The notes under the pieces were generated by a model. The model was not told the origin of the DNA. It made no database searches and saw only the letters and a list, made by a program, of their open reading frames with translations. 64,000 nucleotides of DNA from NCBI GenBank assembly GCA_044224705.1, contig JBGAJY010000006.1:1-64000 (forward strand). Reading direction: 5' to 3'. A program made the position numbers and the translations under genes. The DNA comes from M3007 sp044224705. Lineage in GTDB: Bacteria; Bacteroidota; Bacteroidia; Chitinophagales; Saprospiraceae. Each line of letters opens with the position of its first letter. Within the stretch, counting starts at the first letter, position 1. Positions 1 through 8,546 of this stretch are shown here, one piece after another.

Positions 1-23
1 GGTCTTCGAAGACCTCCGAGGTC
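1..23. repeat. overlapping short palindromes upstream of the RAYT gene
   Basis: GGTCTTCGAAGACC (1-14) and GACCTCCGAGGTC (11-23) are two overlapping palindromes. They lie about 150 bases before the Y1 transposase gene. RAYT genes are commonly flanked by REP-like palindromes, so this may be such a flank; the left part is cut by the window edge. Confidence 0.5.
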
Positions 24-169
24 TGCCCCCGCCCCCGCTCCGCCCCAATCCATAAACCTAAAAAAACGCCATAAGAAATTGAAATAAATTTCCTCTCTTC
101 GGGGGCCCTATTCATACAGGACCTTTGGCACGCATTATTTTTGAAGTAAACAACTTCAAACTAACTGTC

Positions 170-775
170 ATGCCGCCTAAAATATCGCTCCGCCCGAACA
201 CCTGCTATCACATTTTTAATCGAGGCAACAACCGGGAAAACATCTTTTTCGAGCCTGAGAATTACGCCTATTTTCTCCGTTTATATGCAAAACACATCCA
301 CCCGATTGTCCATACCTATGCTTATGCACTGTTGCCCAACCACTTCCATTTTTTGATCTGTATTAAAGACGAATCCATGCTCTTGCCGCAATATTGGTCG
401 AACGGCAAGAACCGCTTGCACCAGCCATTTTCCAACCTGTTCAATGCTTACGCCAAAGCCATCAATCTGCGTTATCAGCGGGTCAGCAGCTTGTTCGAAG
501 ACCGCTATGAAAGAGTCGAATTGAAGTCGGATTTTGACTTTACCCGGCTGGTTTATTATGTACACGTCAATCCGCAAAAGCACGGATACGTGAAAGATTT
601 TCGGACTTATCCATATTCTTCCTACTCGATTTTATCTTCTGAAAAGCCGAGCAATATCGACCGGGAAACAGTTTTGACCTGGTTTGGCGGTCGTGAATCC
701 TTCCTGCAATGCCATTCAGCATTGCACCGGGACTGGATGGAAGAATATCACATGGAAAATACCCTCGATGATTGA
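170..775 (+). CDS. REP-associated tyrosine transposase (Y1/IS200-like, RAYT)
   Basis: A 201-residue single-domain Y1 transposase. These enzymes cut single-stranded DNA at hairpins using an HUH metal site and one tyrosine. Visible motifs are the N-terminal YHIFNRGNNRE segment, the HUH-type PNHFHFLI at about residues 65-72, and RLVYYVHVNPQKHG with the probable catalytic tyrosine, followed by the usual YPYSSY. The frame is open from a TTG at 125, but the ATG at 170 gives the normal RAYT N-terminus (MPPKISLRPNTCYH). No terminal repeats or TnpB are seen, which fits a RAYT rather than a complete IS200/IS605 element. The many palindromes in the window make a functional link plausible but unproven. 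Confidence 0.85.
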   Translation: MPPKISLRPNTCYHIFNRGNNRENIFFEPENYAYFLRLYAKHIHPIVHTYAYALLPNHFHFLICIKDESMLLPQYWSNGKNRLHQPFSNLFNAYAKAINLRYQRVSSLFEDRYERVELKSDFDFTRLVYYVHVNPQKHGYVKDFRTYPYSSYSILSSEKPSNIDRETVLTWFGGRESFLQCHSALHRDWMEEYHMENTLDD

Positions 776-797
776 TCATCAGCTAAACACAAAACCC

Positions 798-3077
798 ATG
801 CGATATACCATCCTGGCTCTGCTCTTTTGCCCCTCGGTGCTCCCTGCCCAAACCCCCGAAATCACCCTCAGCCCCGGCCTCATTATCAGTCAGTCCTGCC
901 GGGTGAAACCGCAGACCTACCGGCTTAAAGCCGGCGATAACCCCGATGGAGACAACCCCTTCAAAGGCCTCATCACGATCGCCGGGGACAACCTGACCGT
1001 CGATTTTCAAAATGCCGAACTGCTCGGCACGGCCGACCCGCAGCGGCCCGACCTGTTCAGCGGCCTCGCCATACTCGTCACCGGACAAAACGTAACGCTG
1101 AAAAACGCCCGCATCGGCGGCTTCAAAGTGGCCTTGCTGGCCTTCAAAGCCGCCGGGCTGGCACTCGAAAACAACGACTTCTCCTACAACTATCGCCCCC
1201 GCCTTCGCTCCGGCCGCGAACGCGAGGATTTCGCCGACTGGCTCAGCTACCACCAAAACGACAAAGACGAATGGCTGCGCTACGGCGCAGGCATTTACCT
1301 GAAAAATTGCACCCGCGCCACGGTCCGCAACTGCCGCATCACCGGCTGCCAGAACGCCCTGCTCATGAGCGGCTGCGATGACGGGCTCGTGTACAACAAC
1401 ACCTTCAATTTTAACTCCGGCCTGGGCATCGGCCTGTACCGCAGCAACCGTAACCGACTGATGCACAACCGCCTGGACTGGAACGTGCGCGGCTATTCCC
1501 ACGGTTTTTACCAGCGCGGACAGGACTCGGCGGGCATCCTTATTTACGAACAAAGCAGCAACAACCTCATCGCCTTCAACTCCGCCACGCATTGCGGCGA
1601 CGGGCTGTTCCTCTGGGCGGGCCAGACGACGATGGACAGCGGCGCAGGCGGCTGCAACGACAATTACATCTTTGGCAACGACTTCTCCCACGCCCCCACC
1701 AACGGCGTGGAAGTCACCTTTTCCCGCAACCGCATCCAGGCCAATTACATCACCGAATGCACCTACGGCATCTGGGGCGGGTACAGCTACGAAACGCTCG
1801 TCTGGGGCAACCTGATCACCAATTGCCGCACGGGCATCGCCATCGAACACGGCCAGCAGGACACAATTTTGCAAAACTATTTCGCCGACGACTCCACGGG
1901 CATCCAGCTCTGGGCACGCGCCGAGCAACCCGCCGACTGGGGCTACGCCCAAAAACGCGACACCCGCAGCCGCGACTACTCCATCGACCGAAACGTATTT
2001 TTAAACGTGCGCAAACCGCTCAAAATCAGCGCTTCGCAAAACATGAACCTCAACGGCGAAAACCTCTTCTCAGGCTTCGAAACGCTGCTGGAAACCTCCA
2101 AACCGAACGAAAAACTGGCTTTTATCCGTAACGACCTGTACGGCTCCGCAGCCCTGCTCGCCAAAACCTGGCTGCACCCCGAACTCGGTCCGCAGCGCAA
2201 CCTGAATTTCTCACACCCCGACCAAACACCGGCCGACCCCTACGAACCCCTGCTGACACCCGTTCGACAACTCAAGGAGCCCGACAGCCTGCGCGACGGC
2301 ATGCTCGCCGCCCTGCCGCCCGATCTGCCGCGCGGCCGCGAGCACATCATCGTCGGCGAATGGGGACCCTACGATTTTCAACGACCGCTGGCCGTACTCG
2401 AATCGCTCGAAGGCCGCCAGTATCGCATCCGGCTGATCGGCCCGCCGGGCCTTTGGCGGGTTGTAAAATCAGACGGAGTGGCATCCATCAGTTCCATAAC
2501 CCCCGGATTGCCGGCCGTGGTAAATGTCGAGCGCGACCCGGCCGCCGATGGCATCTGGTTGCAATTCGAGTACACCGGGGAGCAGCCTGTCACCACCGTT
2601 TTTGGAGAAAAAATCCCCGCTAAACAACCCTACCAGTTTGATTTTCAACATTTTGATAAAAAAATGGACTGGCGCGTCCGGTTTTACAATTACGACCAGA
2701 CCAGCGACCCTTTGAAAAATCCCGCCGCATTCGACATTTTCCAAAAACAAACGCCGGCGGCGGAAAAAAACACCGACCAACTCGCCTTCGCCTGGTGGGA
2801 CAAGCCAGCCGAAGGCGTGGATCCCGAACACTTTGCCACCCTCGCCGAAACGGAATTCGACATCGCGCCGGGCCGCTACCAACTCGAACTGAGCAGCGAC
2901 GACGGGGCCCGGCTCTACCTCGACGGCAAGCGCCTGATCGACCACTGGGACGTGCACGAACCCGCTACCGACGAACTGACGGTACAACTCGGCGGCCACC
3001 ACAGGTTGCGGATCGAGCATTTTGAGGCGGGCGGATTTTCGACGCTGGAATTGCGGATGAAAAGGATTAATCCGTAA
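798..3077 (+). CDS. secreted right-handed beta-helix protein with C-terminal PA14 domain
   Basis: 759 residues. The start at 798 gives a signal peptide (MRYTILALLFCPSVLPAQ); the frame is open further upstream, into the RAYT gene, but that extension has no signal sequence. Residues about 90-440 carry many short N-rich turns typical of parallel beta-helix (NosD/pectate-lyase-like) repeats, for example NCTRATVRNCRITGCQNAL and NNLIAFNSATHCGDGLFLW. The last about 130 residues (SSDDGARLYLDGKRLIDHW) match a PA14 carbohydrate-binding domain. The protein is probably exported and acts on or binds a polysaccharide. No sorting domain is seen, and the catalytic class cannot be assigned. Confidence 0.75.
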   Translation: MRYTILALLFCPSVLPAQTPEITLSPGLIISQSCRVKPQTYRLKAGDNPDGDNPFKGLITIAGDNLTVDFQNAELLGTADPQRPDLFSGLAILVTGQNVTLKNARIGGFKVALLAFKAAGLALENNDFSYNYRPRLRSGREREDFADWLSYHQNDKDEWLRYGAGIYLKNCTRATVRNCRITGCQNALLMSGCDDGLVYNNTFNFNSGLGIGLYRSNRNRLMHNRLDWNVRGYSHGFYQRGQDSAGILIYEQSSNNLIAFNSATHCGDGLFLWAGQTTMDSGAGGCNDNYIFGNDFSHAPTNGVEVTFSRNRIQANYITECTYGIWGGYSYETLVWGNLITNCRTGIAIEHGQQDTILQNYFADDSTGIQLWARAEQPADWGYAQKRDTRSRDYSIDRNVFLNVRKPLKISASQNMNLNGENLFSGFETLLETSKPNEKLAFIRNDLYGSAALLAKTWLHPELGPQRNLNFSHPDQTPADPYEPLLTPVRQLKEPDSLRDGMLAALPPDLPRGREHIIVGEWGPYDFQRPLAVLESLEGRQYRIRLIGPPGLWRVVKSDGVASISSITPGLPAVVNVERDPAADGIWLQFEYTGEQPVTTVFGEKIPAKQPYQFDFQHFDKKMDWRVRFYNYDQTSDPLKNPAAFDIFQKQTPAAEKNTDQLAFAWWDKPAEGVDPEHFATLAETEFDIAPGRYQLELSSDDGARLYLDGKRLIDHWDVHEPATDELTVQLGGHHRLRIEHFEAGGFSTLELRMKRINP

Positions 3078-3154
3078 ACCCATGTAGTAGCCGCCCCTCA
3101 TTCAAAATCGGGGTATGCCTAATTGTGGCATTCCCGTTCACCCCCAACTTTTCC

Positions 3155-3162
3155 TACCTTTG
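3155..3162 (+). promoter_or_regulatory. Bacteroidota -7 promoter box (TACCTTTG)
   Basis: TACCTTTG matches the TAnnTTTG -7 consensus of the Bacteroidota primary sigma factor. It lies 28 bases before the TTG at 3190 and inside the longer open frame that begins at 3115, so it argues that translation of the next gene starts downstream, at 3190. No convincing -33 TTTG at the usual distance was found. Confidence 0.5.
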
Positions 3163-3189
3163 CCCGCCTTCCCAAACGGCTTTTTCGCT

Positions 3190-3924
3190 TTGCAGTCCAA
3201 CACTATTCGACTCCACGTCATCGTACCGTGCTACAACCCGCCCGAAGGCTGGGAAGCTGCGCTGGCTGCCAAGTTCCTTGATTTTCAAAAGATTATCGCT
3301 GATTTGACCGCAGAAACCAGCCTGATCGTCGTAAACGACGGTTCCTCTCGTAACAGTTCGGAAAGCAATTTCGAGCGGTTACGCAGTCTGGCGCCCGGCT
3401 CGCAGGTGGTTTCTTACCCCGACAACCGGGGCAAAGGCTATGCGCTGCGCCAGGGCGTGGCGGCCTCCGACGCCGAATACTGCCTGGTGACCGACGCCGA
3501 CTTCCCCTACACGCTCGACAGCATGCGGCGCGTGGTGGAGGTGTTGCTGGCCAAAGGCGGCATTGCGGCCGGCAACCGCGACACGGCCTACTATGACCGC
3601 GTGCCGGCCTTCCGTCGCCGCCTCTCGAAAAGCCTGCGCTGGCTGCTGCGCAACGTGCTGCGCCAGCCCATCGACGACTCCCAGTGCGGCCTCAAAGCAT
3701 TCGACAAGGCTGGGAAAGCCGTTTTTCTGGAGACGACCATCGACCGGTTTTTGTTTGACCTCGAATTTTTGATGCTCGCCAACGGCCGCGTCGATGTGAC
3801 GCCCGTACCGGTGGAGCTGCGTTCGGGCGTCACGTTCAGCCATGTCGGCACCCGGGTGCTGGCCACCGAAGGCGGAAATTTTTTGAAGCTGTTTTTGCGC
3901 AATATCCTGAACCTGAAAAAATAA
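3190..3924 (+). CDS. glycosyltransferase family 2 (dolichyl-phosphate mannosyltransferase-like)
   Basis: About 244 residues from the TTG at 3190 (269 from the ATG at 3115). A GT-A fold enzyme expected to move a sugar from a nucleotide donor to polyprenyl phosphate or a glycan. It has the N-terminal LHVIVPCYNPPEGW strand, VVNDGSS, NRGKGYALRQG (typical of DPM1/DPG synthase-like enzymes) and TDADFPYT as the metal-binding DxD. There is no C-terminal membrane segment. The following gene starts 7 bases after the stop and encodes a large membrane protein, so the pair may make and use a lipid-linked sugar. Confidence 0.8.
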   Translation: MQSNTIRLHVIVPCYNPPEGWEAALAAKFLDFQKIIADLTAETSLIVVNDGSSRNSSESNFERLRSLAPGSQVVSYPDNRGKGYALRQGVAASDAEYCLVTDADFPYTLDSMRRVVEVLLAKGGIAAGNRDTAYYDRVPAFRRRLSKSLRWLLRNVLRQPIDDSQCGLKAFDKAGKAVFLETTIDRFLFDLEFLMLANGRVDVTPVPVELRSGVTFSHVGTRVLATEGGNFLKLFLRNILNLKK

Positions 3925-3930
3925 AAGGCG

Positions 3931-6327
3931 TTGGAAAACAACCCGTTACATCAATTAGAGACGACGCTCCACAACCTGACCTCGCCACGGCGCTCGCACA
4001 CGTTCTGGGGAATGCTGCTGTTGTTGGGCCTTGCTGCGGGACTGATCTGGCTGAAGCACGGCGAATGGCTCAAAGCCCCCGGCGACTACATGCTGACCGA
4101 TTCGCCCGACGGGTTCAAAAACTACGTGACCACCATCTGGCACGTGCAGCGCGATTCCACGCTCACGCATTACGGCGGCATGAATTACCCCTTCGGCGAG
4201 CACGTTTTGTTCACCGACAACCAGCCGATTTTCAGCGGCGCCCTGCAATGGTGGGACCGCAACGTGGCCAGTATGAGCGGCCGGACGGTGGGCGCAATGA
4301 ATATTTTTCAGGTGATCTCCCTGCTTTTCGGCTGCGCCGCGATGTTTTTGCTGCTGCGCAAATTGCACCTTCCGGTGTGGTTCGCGGGCTGGGTAGCCCT
4401 GGGCGTGGTGTTTTTGTCGCCCCAGATCAACCGTTTCGACGGACATTTCGGGCTTTCGCACACCTTCGTTTTTCCGTTGCTGCTTTATTTGCTTTGCCGT
4501 TATGAAGAACGGCGAAGCAGGCGATACCAAAGCTTGCAAATCGGCATACTGATCTGGTTGTCAGCGCAGTTGCATTTCTACTACTTCGGTCTGGCCGCGC
4601 TTTTCCTGAGCCTTTACATGGCCTATCAAGTCTTGATCGACCGTTCGTGGCGCAACATCCGGGTACGTTTCAGCCACTGGGTCGTGATGATCCTGCTGCC
4701 CTTTGCCCTGCTCAACGTGTGGGTCCACTGGGCCGACTACGTGACCGACCGGCCCTCTAACCCCTACGGCTTTACGACCTACATCGGGTTTTGGGAAGGC
4801 GTGTTTTTGCCCTACGAGAATTTTCCGCTGTACCAATGGCTCGACGGGGTTTTGACGGCCGCATTTCACATGCCCATCCGCCGGGTAGATTACGAGGCCC
4901 GGGCTTACGCGGGTCTGGCGGTGCTGGCATACACGCTTTGGCTCCTGTTTTCGGGCTTCCGGATGTTCGGCAAAAGCTGGGAAGTCGCAGCCTACCACCG
5001 GACGCACAAACGCTTCCTGATCGGGATTTTCACGGCGTCTTTTGTACTGCTGATCTTTTCCTGCGGCTTTCCGTTTGCCATAAAAGGCATGCAATGGATG
5101 GTCGATTATTTCGGTCCGTTGCGCCAATTCCGGGGATTGGGACGCTTCACCTGGGCATATTACTACGTGGCTAATCTGCTGGTTTTCTATACCTTATGGA
5201 ACTGGTCCATTCGGTTCAAGGGTTTCAAAAACGGCAAATTTCCGTGGTTTGGGAAAGCCCTGCTGGGCTTGGCCTTGGCCGTGCTCAGCTGGGAAGCATA
5301 CACCATGCAGCGTACCCGCACGATCAACCTGCATCCCAACATTGAAAAAAAGACGCAGGCCGAACAGGAGTATCCCTGGCTCAAAAAAGTGGATTTCTCC
5401 AAATTCCAGGGCCTGTTGCCTCTCCCGTATTACCACATGGGTTCGGAAAATATCTGGCTGGAGTTCGACGGCGGTTTTTTCAAAAAAATCCAGACCACGG
5501 CGCTGCAAACCGGCGTGCCCGATATGGGCGTCAACCTCAGCCGCACCTCCTGCGCCCAGACGGTCAAATCCGTCCAGCTCGTACTCGAACCCTGCGAAAT
5601 GCCCGCGATCCTCGCCGAATTGCCCGACAACCGACCGCTGGCCCTGCTGGTCGACGGCGGCCGCTGGGACGAGATGCGCCGCAAGCACCAGTTCCTGGTC
5701 AATAAAGCCGCCATGTTGTACGACGGCCCCGAACTAAAAGTCCTCAGCCTGCCGCTCGACAGCCTGCGCGCCGCCGTGCGCGAAGGTACCCGCGGCGTGG
5801 AAGGCTACGTCGGCAGCCGGGGTCAGAACAGGATCGGCCGCTGGCTGTCGCCGCGGCCCGACACGCGGTTTGAGTACCAGTCGTATGACTCGCTCAGCAG
5901 CAGTCTCCAGTATTTTCAGGGCAAAGGCGCGTACTCGGGCAACATGGGCGACACCACCTGGCTCTGGAATGCTCCGCTGCCCAAAGGACACCATATCATC
6001 TCTTTCTGGCTGCACGTCAACCAGGATCTGGGCATGAACCATGAAATGAAAACCTACGAAAACACGATCTCCGACGGCAAGGAAATCCATGTGAGCCACG
6101 ACGGGCTGCGCTTTCACCTGCGCTCCGTGGTGGGCGACTGGGGCTTGTTCGAACTCAGTTTTCAGGTGTACGAACCCGACAGCCGGCTGCGCATATTTTT
6201 GCAAAAACCGGGTGTCGATCAGCCATTTTACCTCGACGAACTGCTTATCCGGCCCCTCGACGCCGAACTCGTGCGCCGCGAACGGGGCTGGCTGGTGGCA
6301 AATAACTTCTGGTATCGGGTGGAATAG
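3931..6327 (+). CDS. large polytopic membrane protein, possible GT-C glycosyltransferase
   Basis: 798 residues from a TTG start 7 bases after the preceding GT2 gene. Residues about 25-450 hold roughly ten hydrophobic segments (HTFWGMLLLLGLAAGLIWL, FQVISLLFGCAAMFLLL and others). The C-terminal about 330 residues are soluble and contain a beta-rich portion. An acidic loop after the first segment (LTDSPDGFKNY) resembles the donor loop of GT-C enzymes such as ArnT/PMT/YfhO relatives, and the GT2 neighbour could supply a polyprenyl-sugar. No signature is strong enough to name the family; the GT-C idea is inference. Confidence 0.65.
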   Translation: MENNPLHQLETTLHNLTSPRRSHTFWGMLLLLGLAAGLIWLKHGEWLKAPGDYMLTDSPDGFKNYVTTIWHVQRDSTLTHYGGMNYPFGEHVLFTDNQPIFSGALQWWDRNVASMSGRTVGAMNIFQVISLLFGCAAMFLLLRKLHLPVWFAGWVALGVVFLSPQINRFDGHFGLSHTFVFPLLLYLLCRYEERRSRRYQSLQIGILIWLSAQLHFYYFGLAALFLSLYMAYQVLIDRSWRNIRVRFSHWVVMILLPFALLNVWVHWADYVTDRPSNPYGFTTYIGFWEGVFLPYENFPLYQWLDGVLTAAFHMPIRRVDYEARAYAGLAVLAYTLWLLFSGFRMFGKSWEVAAYHRTHKRFLIGIFTASFVLLIFSCGFPFAIKGMQWMVDYFGPLRQFRGLGRFTWAYYYVANLLVFYTLWNWSIRFKGFKNGKFPWFGKALLGLALAVLSWEAYTMQRTRTINLHPNIEKKTQAEQEYPWLKKVDFSKFQGLLPLPYYHMGSENIWLEFDGGFFKKIQTTALQTGVPDMGVNLSRTSCAQTVKSVQLVLEPCEMPAILAELPDNRPLALLVDGGRWDEMRRKHQFLVNKAAMLYDGPELKVLSLPLDSLRAAVREGTRGVEGYVGSRGQNRIGRWLSPRPDTRFEYQSYDSLSSSLQYFQGKGAYSGNMGDTTWLWNAPLPKGHHIISFWLHVNQDLGMNHEMKTYENTISDGKEIHVSHDGLRFHLRSVVGDWGLFELSFQVYEPDSRLRIFLQKPGVDQPFYLDELLIRPLDAELVRRERGWLVANNFWYRVE

Positions 6328-6359
6328 ATCCATTAAAAACCCAAACAGTCTGAACCGAT

Positions 6360-7646
6360 ATGCTGCTCTTGATCAAAAACGTCCGCTGCATTACTGGTAA
6401 CGGTGAAACGACAGGTCCGCAGGACCTCCTGATTCGCGACGGTATTATTGAAAAAATCGGGGCCGGACTGCATGCCGAATCCGGCGCGGAAGTCTGGGAT
6501 TTCGCCAATGCCTGCGTCTCCCCCGGCTGGTTCGACGTTGGAGTACACACCGGCGACCCAGGCTACGAGCACCGGGAGGATTTGCACACGGCTGCGCAGG
6601 CCGCCGCTGCGGGTGGTTTTACCGGAGTTGCCAGTTTCCCGAACACCCACCCTGCCGTGCACGCCAAGGCCGAAATCCTTTACATCCGCAACAAAACGGC
6701 CGCCGCTCCGGTCAGCTTTTACCCCATCGGCGCCATTTCACAAGATGCCGCGGGCAAGGACCTCGCCGAGCTCTACGACATGCACGCGGCCGGCGCCGTG
6801 GCCTTTTCCGACGGTCGCAAACCGGTGCAGGACGCGGGCCTGCTGCTGCGCGCGCTCCAATATGCCAAAGCCTTTAACGGTCTGATCATCAACCAGCCGC
6901 ACCACAACACCATCGCCGCCGGCGGACAAATGCACGAAGGCCTGATCAGCACCAGCCTGGGCATGCGGGGCATTCCCGCCCTCGCCGAGGAAATCATGCT
7001 GCAGCGCGACCTCAGTCTGCTCGAATATGCTGGCAGCCGCCTGCTTGCACACCTCGTTTCCACCCGCAAAAGCGTCGAACTGCTGCGGCGCGCCAAAGCC
7101 GCCGGGCTGGATGTGAAAGCCTCCGTGGCACTAGTGAGCCTCTGTTTTACCGACGAAAAACTGGGCGGCGAAGGCCATCCCGCCTTCGACTCCAACTGGA
7201 AGCTCCTGCCGCCACTGCGCAGCGCCGACGATGCCGCCGCACTGCTCGAAGGCCTGGCCGACGGCACGATCGACTTCATTTGCACCAACCATACGCCCTG
7301 GGACGAAGAGGCCAAAAACCTGGAATTCCCGTATGCCGAATTTGGCATGATCGGGCTGCAAACGGCCTTCGCACTCTACCGCACGTTTTTGGATAAACAC
7401 CTGACGGTCAGTGATTTTGTGGAAAAATTCGCGGTAGCGCCCCGCCGCGCGCTCGGCCTGCCCGTTCCGGAAATCCGCGAAGGCGCCCGGGCCGAACTCA
7501 CGGTGTTCAGCCCCGACGGCGAGTTCGTTTTTTCGGAAAATGACATTCGTTCCAGGTCGAAAAACACGCCGTTTATCGGGCAGCAGCTGCGGGGGCAGGT
7601 GCTGGGCATCGTTCACCGGGGGCAGGGCGTTTTAACCTCCCGTTAA
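6360..7646 (+). CDS. dihydroorotase-like protein lacking catalytic residues
   Basis: 428 residues, full-length amidohydrolase fold clearly related to class I dihydroorotase (PNTHP, LPPLRSADDAAALLEGL, and KNTPFIGQQLRG near the C-terminus). Nearly all key residues are changed. The metal motif DxHxHxR is DVGVHTG (59-65), keeping only the second His. TDDG is reduced to SDG (150-152). AHCED is replaced by INQPHH. The PHH after the conserved EV is absent (ASVALVSL). The catalytic ATDHAP is CTNHTPW, with Asn310 for Asp. It is therefore unlikely to catalyse the dihydroorotate reaction and may be a structural partner of aspartate carbamoyltransferase, as known for inactive pyrC homologues in other bacteria. 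Confidence 0.85.
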   Translation: MLLLIKNVRCITGNGETTGPQDLLIRDGIIEKIGAGLHAESGAEVWDFANACVSPGWFDVGVHTGDPGYEHREDLHTAAQAAAAGGFTGVASFPNTHPAVHAKAEILYIRNKTAAAPVSFYPIGAISQDAAGKDLAELYDMHAAGAVAFSDGRKPVQDAGLLLRALQYAKAFNGLIINQPHHNTIAAGGQMHEGLISTSLGMRGIPALAEEIMLQRDLSLLEYAGSRLLAHLVSTRKSVELLRRAKAAGLDVKASVALVSLCFTDEKLGGEGHPAFDSNWKLLPPLRSADDAAALLEGLADGTIDFICTNHTPWDEEAKNLEFPYAEFGMIGLQTAFALYRTFLDKHLTVSDFVEKFAVAPRRALGLPVPEIREGARAELTVFSPDGEFVFSENDIRSRSKNTPFIGQQLRGQVLGIVHRGQGVLTSR

Positions 7647-7723
7647 GTTTACGAACAAAATAAGTGGGTCTCTTTCTCGGTTTTTAGCCGGGCAGTTTTG
7701 CCCGCGAACACTTCTATCTGCTC

Positions 7724-8437
7724 ATGAAAAAATTTACACTTCCATTTCTCTTCGCCAGCCTCCTGTTCACCCTTCCGGCCTGCGACACCCTTCAAGGCAT
7801 CGCCGACCAGGTACTCGCAGAGCCTTCGCTCGACGAAATCGTACGCGGCCTGAAAGAAGCCTTGTCCAAAGGCGCCACCAAAGGCGCTGCCGAACTGAGC
7901 CAGCGCGACGGTTATTTCAAAAGCGCCTATAAAATCCTCCTGCCGGCCGACGTACGCACGGTGACCGACAAACTGAAAAACGTGCCCGGTTTCGGCAACC
8001 TCGAAAACGAATTGCTCGAAAAAATGAACCGTGGCGCCGAAGATGCCGCCAAGGAAGCGGCCCCGATTTTCGCCAGCGCCATCACTGGCATGACCTTCCA
8101 GGACGCTACCAACATCCTCATGGGCTCCGACAATGCGGCCACGGAATACCTCAAAAAGACGACCTCGCAGCAGTTGTACGCCAAGTTCAATCCCAAAATC
8201 GTGGCTTCGCTCGACAAGATCGGCGCCAACACCCTTTGGCGCAATGCCGTGGATGTGTACAACAAAATCCCGCTCGTCAAAAAAGTGAACAACGACCTGG
8301 ACGACTACGTCACCAACGAAGCCCTAAAAGGCCTTTTCGGCAAGATCCAGGAAGAGGAAAAGAACATCCGCAAGAACCCCGGCGCCCGCACGAGCGATCT
8401 GTTGAAAAAAGTATTCTCCAAACAGGATCGAAAATAG
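7724..8437 (+). CDS. DUF4197 family lipoprotein, copy 1
   Basis: 237 residues. The N-terminus MKKFTLPFLFASLLFTLPAC is a lipoprotein signal with Cys20 as the likely lipidated residue. The rest is a DUF4197 domain, helical, with SLDEIVRGLKEALSKGATKG, YKILLP and GMTFQDATNILMG. The function of DUF4197 is not known. It is followed by a close homologue (8547-9266): their last 29 residues are nearly identical, so this is a tandem duplication. The two copies are separated by a palindromic repeat. Confidence 0.85.
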   Translation: MKKFTLPFLFASLLFTLPACDTLQGIADQVLAEPSLDEIVRGLKEALSKGATKGAAELSQRDGYFKSAYKILLPADVRTVTDKLKNVPGFGNLENELLEKMNRGAEDAAKEAAPIFASAITGMTFQDATNILMGSDNAATEYLKKTTSQQLYAKFNPKIVASLDKIGANTLWRNAVDVYNKIPLVKKVNNDLDDYVTNEALKGLFGKIQEEEKNIRKNPGARTSDLLKKVFSKQDRK

Positions 8438-8442
8438 TCTGG

Positions 8443-8513
8443 TAGCCCGGAATTTATTCCGGGCAAAAACCATGAAAAATGCTCAAAACCTGCCCGGAAT
8501 AAATTCCGGGCTA
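8443..8513. repeat. nested inverted repeat between DUF4197 copies
   Basis: Arms 8443-8464 and 8492-8513 are reverse complements (TAGCCCGGAATTTATTCCGG...). Each arm is itself a palindrome (GCCCGGAAT/ATTCCGGGC), so the unit is a palindrome of palindromes with a 27-base spacer. It begins 6 bases after the stop of DUF4197 copy 1. Confidence 0.85.
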
Positions 8514-8546
8514 TTAGAATTCACACCTTTTCATCTACCATTTGCT

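Noticed and set aside
783..1952. 389-codon open frame on the minus strand
   Set aside because: It lies wholly antisense to the beta-helix gene; its product is a Val/Ala/Gly-rich composition artefact of GC-rich third positions with no domain.
3115..3189. upstream ATG for the first GT2 gene
   Set aside because: A clear TAnnTTTG promoter box lies inside this extension, so the added residues are probably not translated.
7689..7704. CGGGCAGTTTTGCCCG hairpin before the first DUF4197 gene
   Set aside because: The stem is only six base pairs and has no T-run; too weak to call a terminator.
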